Source: Adiantum capillus-veneris
Taxonomy: Eukaryota > Streptophyta > Polypodiopsida > Polypodiales > Pteridaceae
Reading direction: 5' to 3'
DNA: 64,000 bases
Assembly (NCBI GenBank): GCA_014529385.2
Contig: CM043944.1
Span: 63,328,248-63,392,247, forward strand
Part shown: one piece after another, positions 36,361 through 47,857 of the stretch
Position numbering within the stretch: position 1 is the first letter of the stretch
Layout: each line of letters opens with the position of its first letter
Program-made: the position numbers and the translations under genes
Notes under the pieces: generated by a model
Databases searched by the model: none
What the model was told of the DNA's origin: nothing
Seen by the model: the letters and a program-made list of their open reading frames with translations, nothing else

Positions 36361-36854
36361 AGAGTGAGTGGATACTGGAAAAAGTACATAGAAAATGTGC
36401 ATCTTCGCATTGCCAAGAATGGCCACTACATGTGAGGCTTAAAATTATTCAAGTCGTTTTAGTTCCCTACATTCTTTACTTTTTGCCACTACTTGATTGG
36501 TCTAAAAAGACTCTTTCAAAATCTGACTCTATTCTACTGTTTTTTTTGGGGGAAAATAAGCCTACATGGATTTCCTGGTCCAGTATCACTATGCTCTACT
36601 CCCAAGGGGGGCTTTCTATCCTCAACCTGACCACCCATATGCATGCTAGAAGGGCAATCTTGATCAAGCACATGCTTGCCAAAGATACCATATGGGCGAG
36701 GATTGTTTGGAATCTAATAGATTATGCAGTGGTGTATTTTCATGGGCAATGGAAATTGCCTGCATGGGATAAAATATTTTCTGCAGCACTCATTAAACTT
36801 CCTTCTAGTACTGCTCAAATTTTTATTGTCTCATGGAAACTTGTATTCTCTTAG
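36360..36854 (+). pseudogene. LINE (non-LTR) reverse transcriptase C-terminal fragment
   Basis: The frame after the GA tract gives LKIIQVVLVPYILYFLPLLD, then a segment SKSDSILLFFLGENKPTWISW, YSQGGLSILNLTTHMHARRA and ILIKHMLAKDTIWARIVWNL. This order matches the region just after the RT of plant L1-type LINEs: a small hydrophobic I-P-x-Y-x-L-x-L block, F-L-W-x-x, K-x-x-W-x-x-I/V-C-x-P-x-x-x-G-G-L-x-I-x-x-L, then the W-x-x-R/V-I block. The catalytic RT, endonuclease and tail are absent, so it is a truncated fragment. No target duplication seen. Confidence 0.65.
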
Positions 36855-38397
36855 CTTATTTGGAAGGGTAGTGAAAGATATACACTAAGTTGCATTGTAC
36901 ATTATACAGTGTACGTATAATATGTTTTAAACGGGCGTATTATATGATACCTCTCTTTATTCACCTAGATTATATGATGCCACATCAGTAAAAACATTGT
37001 ATCGTATAATTTCCTAGAATTTCAATCAAGATACATATTTCTATCGAAATATAGTCCTCTATATACCATGAAAACGGACTGCTTTCCTTATTCTATTGAT
37101 CTCTCTTCCCTCTTTTCTCATCTATAGGTGAGCTTTGCAACATTAAAAAAATATAAAAAACCATTTCAAATTTAGTTATATAATTTTTTTAGTAAAAATT
37201 TAAAGCTTAGGATAAAAGTTAAATTAGTTAAATATAATTTTTTAAAGGCTTTGGAGTTTTGAGTTTAGTCTTTTTCTGCTTTGTGTTAAGTATATCCTAC
37301 ACTGGGAGGTAAATTAAGTTAAGTGGCTAGTGATTACTTGCCTTGCGTAGAGGAAACTCACACTTAGAAGTCCTTTCAAAGTTTCAAGGCCTTGTTCCCA
37401 CATCCGTAAGCAAGGGCTCTTTTGATTCTGACATTGCATAGCCAGAGTTCCCACTACATGAAGGCTTCGTCCACCAAGAGCCAAAGACCACTAAAAGCTT
37501 CAAGACAATATCACTTTTGCATCTGAAATGAATGTATCATCTAGTATGGCACACATAGGCACGATACCAAGAACTTGTATGTATCAAACATGTTAGAACC
37601 TTTCTCAAAATAAACATTATGTATGCAACACAAGTGCACCAAGGCACACGGGTTGAGCACGGGTTCCAACCACTGCGTGCACAATACATATATGGTAAGA
37701 CCACCCATGAGCACACAAGCAAGCATTACATTTGACTTGTATGTGCCACGAAGATTTATCCTCTACAAGACGGACCAACAACATCAAAGAATATCAAGAT
37801 CTATATCAACCCCGGGGATGTCACCTAGTAAAAATGTAGCCTATCACGTGAGTTCAATAGAAGGGCATGTAGAGTTCTTGAAACTTACATAAATATATAT
37901 ACAAAAGGGAATTATTTTTTCAAATTGGAAAAAAACCTACAAATTTTAAACGAAAAGGTTACATTATATTCCGAACAAAATTCACAGATAAAGGGTTTTA
38001 CAAACGTTTCTCGAATGCACATGATATGGTAGTTTTACACATAGTGAACCCCCCCAGATATCAACATGAAAATGATGAAGAAAGCGTTGACACAAGACGA
38101 AGGCCACAGCATCAAGACAAAGGGATAGCAGTTGGGATACATTCTCCAACGCATTAAATTAATTTCAAATTCCTATTGCATAGCATAAAATAATTCGAGA
38201 GCTTTTTCCCACGTAGTTTTCCCCTCCATTGTACATATATGTGCATTGTGTCTTCCTTTGCATCAAATATTGACAACAACAACATCACAATGTGGTAGAA
38301 AAATGACAACATTACAACAAGTTCTGCAGTATGTGGGGAAGAAAATCCTCCAACAAACAACAAACGACATGTACTGAGCATTCTCTCAATCATACCT
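36855..38397. other. Gene-free spacer
   Basis: AT-rich DNA with no domain-bearing frame. Frames near 37,540-37,890 are short and on both strands; none has support. Confidence 0.5.
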
Positions 38398-38722
38398 GAC
38401 CCTCTATTTGTGCCAGGGTAAGCTTGTGTGTGCCTATAGCCTTATGTTTTGTATGGCTACACCGTTTGTATCTAGAGGAGGTTGCTTTGTGTTTTAGGGG
38501 AGGCTTGTGAATTGTGTACCTCACCCTATTGTGTTTTGAAAGAAGGATTGTGTCAATGATATGCAACCAAAACCCACATAGGGGAGGGTTTTGTTGCATC
38601 TCTTGTGTAAACAACCCCTTCTTCCTCATGTGTCAAGCCATGTGAATAACCTATTACAACCTTTGTGTAAAGGGAAACCACTTGTATTTGTGCATAGACA
38701 TCCATATCTTATACCCATTGTG
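38398..38722 (+). repeat. Copy 1 of a copia-like element 3' end (direct repeat of 39,619-39,960)
   Basis: From ACCCTCTATTTGTG to TTGTGCATAG this matches 39,619-39,945 in the same orientation, about 1.22 kb apart. It includes the end of an internal region and part of an LTR, but the LTR start itself (TGTTGGGATGTGAG) is deleted here. It is thus a truncated second copy rather than the 5' LTR of the same element. Confidence 0.75.
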
Positions 38723-39027
38723 TACCTACATCAAGCTATGCCATGCAGACATGTGGGCCCCAACCCACTCCTTGCCATTGAAATTTGTACTTACAGCTTT
38801 TTGGCGACTGTGTTCATCTTCAAAGTAGCCTTGCTATCTATTGGCTCTGCATTGAATATACAAATTGGCCACCACAGTCTTTTAACATCTTCACATCCTC
38901 AGCTCAAGCATGATTCATGCATCAAATTGCCCAGCTCTCCTCGGTGACAATCCGCAAACGTTAAGACCTCATAGGCCTTTCCTCAACCTGCACCCAATCT
39001 ACATCCAAACCAGCTGTATAATCCTGC

Positions 39028-39028
<1 letters not shown>

Positions 39029-39064
<36 letters not shown>
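39029..39064. repeat. Poly-C run of 36 bases
   Basis: Uninterrupted homopolymer C. The opposite strand is 36 G and could form G-quadruplex structures. Confidence 0.97.
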
Positions 39065-39128
39065 AGCAAGCATGATGCCTATTAGCATTTCAACATCAAA
39101 ATTCAACAATATATTTTATTTGTCTTAT

Positions 39129-39130
<2 letters not shown>

Positions 39131-39201
<71 letters not shown>
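39131..39201. repeat. (TG)n-(TA)n microsatellite
   Basis: About 28 TG units passing into about 7 TA units, 67 bp after the poly-C run. Confidence 0.95.
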
Positions 39202-39203
<2 letters not shown>

Positions 39204-39339
39204 ATACGAATCTATTTCCACAGCGAGGAGCTCTCACAGCTTGACTACATGCAAGGAACCACCAAAAAACTCAAAGGCAACCAACAACAGTCAAATGGTT
39301 CTTATGTAGTCTGATCCACAAGCTACAACCACAATCAAA

Positions 39340-39480
39340 AACAAAACTTAAAGTGCACACACTGTGGTAGAACAAATCACCTCTCAAAGGATTGCTATGA
39401 AATCAACCTTTGTCTCATTTGCGGCAAAAAACAACCATGCTACAAAGTATTGCAGACTGAAGAATAAATCTTTACGCGTT
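39340..39480 (+). pseudogene. Gag nucleocapsid remnant with two CCHC zinc knuckles
   Basis: The frame at 39,354-39,395 reads CTHCGRTNHLSKDC, a perfect CX2CX4HX4C. Fifteen bases later a second knuckle starts (CLICG) and is completed one base out of frame because of an extra A in a six-A run near 39,426-39,431 (NNHATKYC). It lies 420 bp before a polypurine tract and LTR in the same orientation, so gag and the 3' end of one element are joined with pol deleted. A deletion derivative or non-autonomous LTR element is likely. Confidence 0.7.
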
Positions 39481-39800
39481 ACCATTCACAAAGAGCATTT
39501 CAAAGACCAAACAAAAGAAAAAATCAACCTTGCCACCTCTGGAAATTTTGACAAAGATAACCACAACAATATTGGCTTGGTTTATGATGATGTACTATGC
39601 GCATTCTTTCATTTGCACCTTACCCTCTATTTGTGCGAGGGAAGGCTTGTGTGTGCCTACAACCCGATGTTTTGTATGCCTACACCCTTTGTTTCTAGGG
39701 GAGGCAACTTTGTGTTTAAGGGGAGGCTTGTGAATTGTGTGCCTCACCCTAAGTGTGTTTTGAGGGGAGGATTGTGTGAGTGATATGCAACCAAAAACCA

Positions 39801-39813
39801 CATAGGGGAGGAT
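39801..39813 (+). other. Polypurine tract of the copia-like element
   Basis: CATAGGGGAGGAT immediately before TGTTGGG; G-rich tracts next to TGTTGGG are typical of plant Ty1/copia 3' LTR junctions. Confidence 0.65.
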
Positions 39814-40129
39814 TGTTGGGATGTGAGGTTTTGTTGTATCTCTTGTGTGAACAACCCCTTCCACCTCATGTGTCAACAACCCATGTGAAGAATCTCTTAC
39901 AACCTTTTTGAAAAGCACAACCACTTGTATTTGTGCATAGGCAGCCACATATCATGCCCATGTGTCAAAAGGCTGTGTCTTTTGTATATGCCTATATAGA
40001 GGCACATTATACTGAATAATATGAAGTCTATCATTTTTGCAACCGTACTCTAGTTTACTATGTGCCCAATATCAAGCCATAAGCTAATTCTATTCTAAAC
40101 ATTATTATGCCATGAATGGCACACTAACA
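39814..40129 (+). repeat. Copia-like 3' LTR (about 316 bp)
   Basis: Begins TGTTGGGATGTGAGG, ends CACTAACA, so the ends are TGTT...AACA inverted. A CCTATATAGAGG box lies at about 39,989-40,000. The outer end rests on the terminal pattern only. Confidence 0.6.
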
Positions 40130-40483
40130 CATCCACCATAACCCTACATTATACCCTATCATCAATGTTCTAGATTAATCATTAGATAGCTTCCCATCAC
40201 AAATCTTTGAACCGTATATGCCATATCTCCAAAGCATTCAATTATGGAGAGCTTGTTTAGTGAACCCCGCCAGACTCAACTACTCCAGTTAATGATGCAC
40301 ACAGCTTGACCATCAAGCTCTATTTAGGGAACCCTTTCAATATCAAGTATACCTTACTCTATCTGCATATTGAATGTCTTTCAAGTCCTTTACTTCAAGT
40401 TTTGGTAGAAAAACCAGCTCAAAAGATGTGAGGATACTTCATCAATTGTCCAAAGATGTCAACTAGAAGCTAGCTGTTAAATC

Positions 40484-41080
40484 TTATTGATCACATAACC
40501 AAAAAATCTTTTGACTTGGTGTAAATCTAGAAAAAAAACCTTGTACAATACAACTTGCTACAAGAGACATCCGGTATCCTTTGAATCTGCAACTTGCATT
40601 TTTGTAGCCCCTAGGATCAAATGGAATAATAAGGAATTTCCTAAACACTAGAGCATCGTAATATCCACATGAGCATACATTTCCTGTATCAATCAACATC
40701 AAGCATTTCTGGTGCAAGTATGCTACCCCTGGTTTAAATAGCACACAATTACTATGCATACTTAACAATGTCCATCCATATTGAATCTTCTTATGAATAT
40801 CTTTAGAATCTCCTGGATCAAACACCATTGGGATCACATAGCATTGATGGGCTCCACAATATACTAGAGCTTCATCTAAAGCATAGTGCAACACCCACAT
40901 CATGTAAACTTTTGGCAACTTAAGCTCGTTACTAGAACGCATTAAAAAACTATGACTCCCTTTTACTGGTAGCCAGGATATCACTGACATAAGAATCAAT
41001 AGGAATAACATGCAAATCCAACCACATTTGGTACATTGTGCAAGGAAATGAAAAACGTTATGCACTTTTTGTAGTATCAA
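40484..41080 (-). pseudogene. Unrecognised 198-codon frame inside the minus-strand LTR element
   Basis: The frame is open from 41,080 to 40,484 with a hydrophobic start (WICMLFLLILMSVISWL), GAHQCYVIPMVFDPGDSKDI, then CLMLIDTGNVCSCGYY and RFTPSQKIFW. The ID-TG triplet resembles a retropepsin active site, but the usual downstream partner motif (ILG-x-x-W/D-type) is missing, so I do not call a protease. It overlaps the next frame upstream (41,077-41,415) by four bases, suggesting they were one reading unit. Confidence 0.35.
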
Positions 41081-41415
41081 TGATGAGTTAGCATCATCAC
41101 CCCCTCTAGATTCATAACCATCACGAGAAACCTTGGGAGTCTTTGGACCTGTATCATAGAGGAATTTTTACTTGTTGGAGTTTTAGCTTGATCATGAAAA
41201 ATAGATTTATCCTGTAGATCTTTATCCATATCATACTTGGGAAAATCACCCTTGGATGTCTCAACATTCATCAAAATTGTAGGAATTATCTCCTCATACA
41301 GCCCATGCACAAGCATAGATGTAAAATCCCTGTCAATAATCTGGTCACAATCAGCATGATTTAGGCAATATTCATACTCATCCATGCGCTCCTCTGCTTC
41401 CTCATCTTCATCCAT
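41077..41415 (-). pseudogene. Unrecognised acidic 112-codon frame
   Basis: Starts MDEDEEAEERMDEYEY, then Asp/Lys-rich with no domain I know. It sits between the 41,604-41,876 frame and the 40,484-41,080 frame, all on the minus strand. Probably part of the internal region of the LTR element, in pieces. Confidence 0.3.
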
Positions 41416-41603
41416 GTTACTTAGTAATCCATCATATCACTGCAAAGGCTCATCTGACACCCCTTTGAAGAGGTACACGCATACGAAATCTCTTTTATAT
41501 TGTTATAATCATCTCCTTCAAGTCTAGTCAGGAAATCATTAATTATTGCATCTTCTTCTGTGATAATAGCATTTGCAAACATATTGTTAGTAGCAATCAT
41601 AAG

Positions 41604-42125
41604 TTAATTGGAATTCTTAGGACCATCATGTGTTAGATCCACAATCTCGATCACTTCATCAGCTATTGTGTATATAATAGCTTTATTGATGCAATCATAT
41701 GCAACTAACATATTTTCCTGCTCGGCTATAGTGATGATAGTTTCATTAGTATCCTGTAGAGGCTCATCTTCTTGATGAACTCCTTTAGAATAACCCATGT
41801 CATGGTCAACAACTTGCGAACCACTTGATGTACAGTCTACGTCTTCACTGCGACCATTATTGGAGGTAGCATCCATGCGAGCAATCTTTGATTAAAATTC
41901 ATATAATTTTATTTCATCATTAAATTAATCGTTTACCTTTTCTACCTTGCTCAAAATATGTTCCTCTAAGATCAAATTTTCTACTTCCAGCTTTGTATTT
42001 GCTTTGCCTTTGCTTCCTTCAGAAATATGTTGCCAAAGTTGATCGTAATTAAGGCACTGCATCTGATCCTTTTTACCTTTGGTAAAAATAATTTGACTTC
42101 GTTCAATAATCTCCTTTATTTCCAA
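41604..42125 (-). pseudogene. Unrecognised frames in the middle of the LTR element
   Basis: Two minus-strand frames: 42,125-41,925 (Lys/Glu-rich, predicted helical, MEIKEIIERSQIIF start) and 41,876-41,604 (acidic, Ser/Asp-rich, ending VIEIVDLTHDGPKNSN). They follow the gag-like frame in the same sense and may be its continuation after frameshifts. No known domain. Confidence 0.3.
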
Positions 42126-42129
42126 ATCT

Positions 42130-42534
42130 AGAATCCTTGAGATTTCGCAAATTAGCTCCTCTGCAAAACCGTATGGGATATGCTTATGCCAGTTCTTGCA
42201 CTTGCTTCTTTAAATCTAGGTTTAAAACCTCTTTAAAAGATGCAATCATTCAATTTTTTGGAACATTTCGGCTCTTCATCTTGGCTTCATACCATGCAAT
42301 AAAACCTTCTCGATCATATCCCTGAAAATTACGATTTTGCTCCCATAGAGCATCAAGTGCCATCTCTACAGCATCATCAATCTGCTTTTTTTTCTGCATG
42401 GCTTTCGCTTCCTGCAAAAATCCCTAAACTAATTCCATCATTTTTGGAAACTCTGCAACTGCTAGATTTTTATCAAATCCGTTGGAATTGAGATCGTCAA
42501 TAATTTGCTTCAATTGTTTTGGCATCTCCATCTT
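42130..42534 (-). pseudogene. Gag-like helical frame with stops
   Basis: From the ATG at about 42,534 the minus strand reads MEMPKQLKQIIDDLNSNGFD, a stop at about 42,424, then FLQEAKAMQKKKQIDDAVEM, ALWEQNRNFQGYDREGF and YEAKMKSRN, another stop, then LNLDLKKQVQELA. It is helical and charged, and its start is about 42 bp after the probable LTR end. By position it is the gag of the element, but the sequence matches no gag family I recognise. Confidence 0.4.
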
Positions 42535-42576
42535 AACCTCCCACCCCGTCTCGTTTCACGTCGAGCATACCAAAGA

Positions 42577-43019
42577 TGTTAGGGGATATTTGTTCAAAAC
42601 ATGAGCTGGGAAGGCGTTGGGCCTCTAGCTCTACGAGGTGTGAAAGAGAAAGAACAAACACTGAAAGATCTGGTAATCACTGTAACCATCAATAAATTGA
42701 GTTAAAACTTTGAGTACAACTTAATCCTTAGCCAAGGCAGGTTGTTAGCAGCAACATCACTTGGATCATCTGATAATTAGGAGTTTAAGCTCCCATTTTA
42801 TAGGATTAACCGGGCTATTTACAACATCGAGACTTAACAAGATGATTAATCAATCTTCAAGCTGATGACGGTGATGGAACTTCTCACCTTTTGCTATATC
42901 TGCTTCAACTACCCTCCCTCTCTACAGTGCTCCCGTTCCTTTGATTGTCCTCATAAAACTTCTTTAAATTCCTTCCTTAGCTTCCTCTTGTGCTCCTTCC
43001 ATTGCTTCAGTTACCAACA
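42577..43019 (-). repeat. Probable 5' LTR of the minus-strand element (about 443 bp)
   Basis: The minus strand starts TGTTGGTAAC and ends CCCCTAACA, with CCTATAAAAT about 220 bp before the end and TGGTATGCTC four bases after it as a weak primer-site candidate. No second LTR confirms the edges. Confidence 0.45.
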
Positions 43020-43151
43020 ATAAGCTTCAAATTTCCCTTGCGATGTGTCCTTAAGTTGTCAAGAGCTCTCAAAAGCTCTACAAAATATATCCTTTTTTGA
43101 TTGCCTTCAATTGTTCTCTACCTGCTTCATGAGCTTCACTCTCCAAAGTCC

Positions 43152-43173
43152 AGAGAGAGAGAGAGAGAGAGAG
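43152..43173. repeat. (GA)n microsatellite
   Basis: About 11 GA units. Confidence 0.9.
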
Positions 43174-43505
43174 CGAGTCTTGCATGTGATCCGAAAGGGA
43201 TCTCCTCTAATCTTTCCTCCCCTTCCTTAGGCCGTCTTCCTCCCGTTGTGTCCTTGTGCTAATATTCCTTGCCAAGATCCCTCCTTCAAGAGCTCTGCTT
43301 GCTTCTTGAAACTCGAAAATCATTATGCCTCCTCTTGATTATGGCCAAGAGAGAGGTAGCTTTCTCGGTTGTCCGAGCTCTCCATTGCCGAGAGCCTTGG
43401 CTGAGAGAAACAGAGTGGAGAGATAATCCTCATGGCTCCCTACGTCTCTACGATCGAGAGAGGCTTATGTCTGAGAGTAAGAGAGAAAGCACCTTGCTTA
43501 TGCAC

Positions 43506-43975
43506 TGAGGCGATCTGGGGCGGGCAACAAGAAGAGCGACCTCTAAACACCCTTCGAGGCTCCCGTGCTGCTCAATTGGGGCTAGGGCAAGCACAATCAG
43601 AGACAACAACAACCCACAGCCAGAAACCAAACAAGAAAAGGGGCACCACCTAGTTGTAGATGCGAACTAGGACGCACGTGATATCTCCTTGTACTCAAAT
43701 GCACAAAGAGAGGGGAATTCAAGATAGCCACACACACCAAACACAAACATTCACCATGCCAGAGAAAGGTAAAGCGCACAAATCAACTTGAGCAACTCAG
43801 TCTTAGCATTAAAGACTAGATGCACACAAAGCTTGATGAGAAATAGAGAGACAACACAAAACTTGACCTTGTTGCCAATACACAAATTGTCTTAGGGTCA
43901 CGGGATCCCTCTCACCGAGCACCCTCTTACAATTGAAAGTTTTGGCAAAAAATTCAACAAGCCCTCAAACCACCA
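43506..43975 (-). repeat. LTR fragment of a third subfamily related to elements A and B
   Basis: It begins TGAGGCGATCTGGGGCGGGC and keeps the shared motifs CTCCCGTGCTGCTCAATTGG, CACCACCTAG, GCGAACTAGGACGC and the GTCTTAGGGT...CCCTCTTACAAT block of the A LTR. It has its own middle and stops matching near 43,975. The polypurine-side end is missing, so it is a truncated solo fragment. Confidence 0.75.
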
Positions 43976-44390
43976 AGCATGAAATGGCACAACAAACTTC
44001 AAGGACAATATACCTTCAACCACCTGATAAGCCAACTTATCAAGTCAATTTGAAAAGAAGAGTCGTAGTTGCACCATACAATTGCACCCAAAACTATGAA
44101 TCTTATTTATGGACAAGAGTAAAGACCATATTAGGTAAAGTGGAAAAATCCCAATTCCCAGGCTGGACAACTTTCAATATATCATGTACAAAATATAGAG
44201 ATTTTGTCAAAAATTTGAGTTTTCTTAAGGTCTCATTCCACTTTATGCACATACAATACACAATGAAAACAACTAAAATACCATGGTTTCAATCAATTGG
44301 ATTATTAGGAGACGAGTATATTGCATCCATTATGGTTGTCTATGTTCTACTGTCCTACCTACAACTTATCTCAACATGGAGAGCTTGGTT
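43976..44390. other. Spacer between the LTR fragment and the satellite arrays
   Basis: A plus-strand open frame (43,933-44,466) crosses this region but has no recognisable domain and runs into the satellite repeat; not called as a gene. Confidence 0.4.
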
Positions 44391-44394
44391 TCTA

Positions 44395-46060
44395 GGTCCA
44401 CCACTTGTCCAAGTTAATGTAAAAGTGACTCAAGGTTCACAACTTGTGAAAGCAAGGATCCATTGAGGACTACAATCCACTTGGCTATTTTTCCTTAATT
44501 TATTGCATGTGACATTCAAGCAAGGTCCACTTCTAATCTATAACTTCTTAGTTTGAGGCATGGGGCATACATAAAATATGTAGCATATGCTCTATTGCCT
44601 CATAGGAAGGTTGGTTTCAAGGTGCACTTTTCCATGCTAGCCTATCTTGGAGAAATGATGGAGCTTGCTTCTCTCCTTGTTTCAATGGAGACTAGCTTGG
44701 ACAAGTGGTGGACCTTTGCTTCTCTCTATGTTTCAATAGAGTTAGCTTGGACAAGTGGTGATCTTGGAACAAAACCCCCATGTAAAACATATCATGGGTA
44801 TTCCAAGTGATTAGAAAGATTACCATTTAAGATATAACCTTATAGGTTGGACAAATGGAGCTTGGCTTGGAGAAATGGTGGACCTTTGATTCTCTCCATG
44901 TTTCAATGGAGCCTATCTTGGAGAAATGGTGGAGCTTGCTTCTGTCCATGTTTCGATGGAGCCTAGCTTGAACAGTTGGTGGACCTTTGCTTCTCTCTAT
45001 GTTTCAATAGAGTTAGCTTAGACACGTGGTGGATCTTCAAACTAAGCCAACTACTATCAATGTTTCCTAGCTTGGACAAGTGGTGGAGTGTTTCTCTATT
45101 CCATGTTTCAATGGATCTTAGCTTGGACAAGTGTTTGACCTTAAAACAAAAACCCCATGTACAACATAAAATGGATTTTCTAGATTTCAATGGAGTCTAG
45201 ATTTAACAAATGGTGGAGCTTGTCTTCATCCATGTTTCAATGAAACTAGCTTGGAAAAGTGGTGGACCTTGTAACAAACCCCCCCATGTACAACATATCA
45301 TTGGTTTTCTAAGTGATGGGAAGGAATACCATTCAAGATATAAACTTATAGCTTGGATAAGTAGTTGACTTTAAAACCAAATTCATCATAATACAATGAA
45401 ATACAGGTTAGCCAATTCCTAAATCTTGAGACCAAACCTCCCATGCTATTAGAGATAATATATATGGATAAGTGGTGGACCTTCTATTATTTTCCCATGC
45501 CTAGTTTAGACTACCGTACACTTTGCAGCTATAAAGGTTGGACGAGTTGTGGAGCCTTGTTTCTATCCATGCTTTAATGGATCCTAGCTTGGACAAGTGG
45601 TGGACCTTGGAAAAAAGCTTCCATGTACAACATATATGAGGTTTTCCATGTTTTAATGGAACCTATCTTGGACAAATGGTGAAGCTTGCTTCTCTTCATG
45701 TTGATTTTGGAACTACCTTAGACAAGTGGTGGAGCTTTGCTTTTCTACTCTTCATAATATAATGAAGTATAGGTTGGTTACATGGTGAATCTTAAGGCCA
45801 AACCTCCCATTTTACTAGAGATGATAGGTTGGACAAGTCGATCAACCTTCTATCATTTCTCCATGACTATATTGGACAATTAGTAGACCTAACATCTCTC
45901 TATGTTGTCTAGAGATAAGCTTGGATAAGTGATGGACCCTGCTTCTCTCTTCCCTTGGTTTACTAGTTTGAAGACTCAGTATATATACTTTCTTAAATCT
46001 AGCTTGAACAAGTGGTGGACCTTGTATCCACAATCTTAATTCATTACAAAAAAGTATATG
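44395..46060 (+). repeat. Satellite array L1 (core TTGGACAAGTGGTGGACCTT, forward)
   Basis: Degenerate copies of the 20-base core recur with fixed spacers (TTTCAATGGAGCCTAGC, CTTCTCTCCATG, CCCCCATGTA-AAACAT). The very first copy (44,397-44,416) is in the opposite orientation; from 44,640 on all are forward. Small open frames inside are translations of the repeat (MDKWWT, SLYVSIELAWTSGGP) and not genes. Confidence 0.88.
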
Positions 46061-46794
46061 AAAAAATAACATAGGAATCTTGGTTTGAAGGTCAAGCAAT
46101 TAGGTTCCAAATGCACATAATAATATATTTTCCACCCATAATAAAAGAAAGTTAAATATGTTATTACCAAATTGACAAAGGTAAAGTACTCCAAGAATTC
46201 TAGCTTTGCATCTTGCCAGATCTAAATCTTCATCAAGGCGACATGCATGTATACATCAACTTTCAAGCCATTCAAGAATACATGCACTTAGATTCCATAG
46301 TTTTGTTTTCAAAGTCTTTTAGGTTCTAAAACTCTTTCACGTAAAGTATGTAATGACAAAATTCTTAAAGCAAACATTTGTGCCCAAGAAAAAGATCCCT
46401 CTCACATATTTAAAGTCCATGAATTCTCTGATCCATACTTACAAGTTTTATTTTGACATCAAACATCAATTCTCTCGTAGTTACAAATAAATGCAACCTC
46501 GATATGAATTGACAAAAAATGAATTTCTTTTACTATATGACCCAACATAGGCCCCAATCAAATAAAAAATGAGTCTCCAAAAATTTGGGTGCACTCTAGC
46601 AATACATCAGAGTCCCCTTACAATAGGATGCACTCCAATAGTACATTGAAGTCCCCTTAGAGTAGAGTGCACTCCATTCAAGTGTTCATAAAATTGACAC
46701 ACCTTTGTTTTTTTATAAAAAAGACTATATCAAATTATACAAATGTTGAAAGATACACACTAGAATAAAAAAAGCATCTTATGGCCATATTTAT
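46061..46794. other. AT-rich spacer downstream of the 46.8-kb exon
   Basis: Unique AT-rich DNA with a short internal repeat (GTGCACTCTAG and AGTCCCCTTA words near 46,590-46,670). No gene seen. Confidence 0.45.
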
Positions 46795-47570
46795 TCAATT
46801 CTTTCGTGTTGACAAGTACACACCAAGGAAATAATTTGTCTCAGAATCACTATACTGATTTACAATTGTGTTGTATGTATAGACTCTCTTATCTCTTGCA
46901 TACAACCATCCTACCAACCATGGAATTATGGTTCTCTGCAAGAAGTTTTGAAGTTGCTCGGAAGTTTGCCTCCACATCTTTGGAAATATAAGATATGTCC
47001 CTGGCATGTTCCACATCACCCTATATGGAGTGTCATAAAAAATTAAGGTATTGTTTGCATCCAAATCCTCAAATATCTTCCAAATATCACTCAAATTTTT
47101 GTGATAAACCCTTGTAAATCCTAACATAATATTTGGATTTTGGCAATTTTTGTTACTCATAAACACCTTGAACTTGGTATACTGCTTAGGAAAACATTTT
47201 TGTGTGATGTGTTGCACCCTTGTTAAGTTATAGCAACTCCGTATCCATAGCTCAAAGTATTCAGCACAAAAATCCAAAAAACTTTGTGCGTCTGGTCGCA
47301 CCACATGATAAACTTTATCTTTATCCTCCACAAGTCGCATGTGTTGAGCCTAAGATGGCATAGAATCTCCATGTTTCATTTCAATTATCTTGAGAAGTAA
47401 CCCCTCTAGATCCAAGATAAGTACTCTTTTGATGTCCTTGAAAGAAAGTGGTAGGTGATAAGGAGGTGATTCATTCCTTGGACAAGGTCTTGGAGGAGGT
47501 TGGACGGGTAATTCAATAGTTTTCTTCAATTTATGCCAGCATATAGCCAATCCATTTTTCTGTAATGGTT
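46795..47570 (-). pseudogene. FCP1/HAD-phosphatase-like terminal exon, degenerate copy
   Basis: The acceptor TTTAATTTTAG at 47,571-47,581 opens an exon whose first two bases complete a split codon (phase 1). At about residue 50 comes VLILDLEGLLLK, the place of the FCP1 DxDx(T/V) motif, with the second Asp as Glu. A single TAG at 47,350-47,352 (about residue 73) interrupts it. Then VVRPDAQSFLDFC, LWIRSCYN and LIFYDTPYRV follow, the last where active relatives have L-I-D-D-S-P. The frame ends naturally at 46,795. Compared with the 53.4-54.6 kb exon it lacks the C-terminal extension. Two catalytic positions are changed and a stop is present, so it is probably not an active phosphatase. Confidence 0.65.
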
Positions 47571-47857
47571 CTAAAATTAAAGAACAAGAACACTTAATGT
47601 AAATACAACAATAGACATGAGTTTTACATTGTCTACCCTAAGGTTTTATTAGATACCAAAATCCATCTATGATCTACTCATTAATAGAAAGAAAGTCAAA
47701 TTAAAATCCTGACTCTTTTTTATGCTACACTCTCTCTTAGTCTCAATACCATGGAGGTCAACTAGACTTAAGTCAACTAATAACTACTACTTGTTTTTAA
47801 AGGTATGCTTGAAGTGCATAAGGCTTAACCAATGCTCTAGTGTAGAATGGGTATTTA

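Larger units (their letters stand above)
40130..43019 (-). mobile_element. LTR element on the minus strand with unrecognised internal genes
   Basis: A probable 5' LTR (42,577-43,019) is followed leftwards by an ATG-initiated gag-like frame at 42,534 and further broken frames down to 40,484. No RT, integrase or classical zinc knuckle is visible, and no matching 3' LTR is found before the copia-like LTR at 40,129. It may be a non-autonomous element or one whose pol has been lost. The left limit is uncertain. Confidence 0.45.

Noticed and set aside
36180-36854. A single 224-codon plus-strand gene including the GA tract
   Set aside because: Only the part after the tract resembles a protein (LINE RT C-terminal region); the rest is microsatellite read-through.
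38910-39203. Proline-rich and valine-cysteine-rich frame at the poly-C and TG tracts
   Set aside because: A by-product of the homopolymer and dinucleotide runs.
38398-39960. The 38.4 and 39.6 kb direct repeats as the two LTRs of one small element
   Set aside because: The shared part begins in internal sequence and the first copy lacks the LTR start, so both are 3' ends of the same family.
40484-41080. Aspartic protease based on ID-TG
   Set aside because: The flanking pattern and the partner motif of retropepsins are absent; one triplet is not enough.
39814-43019. LTRs at 39,814-40,129 and 42,577-43,019 as a pair
   Set aside because: They are in opposite orientation and share no sequence beyond TGTT...AACA ends.
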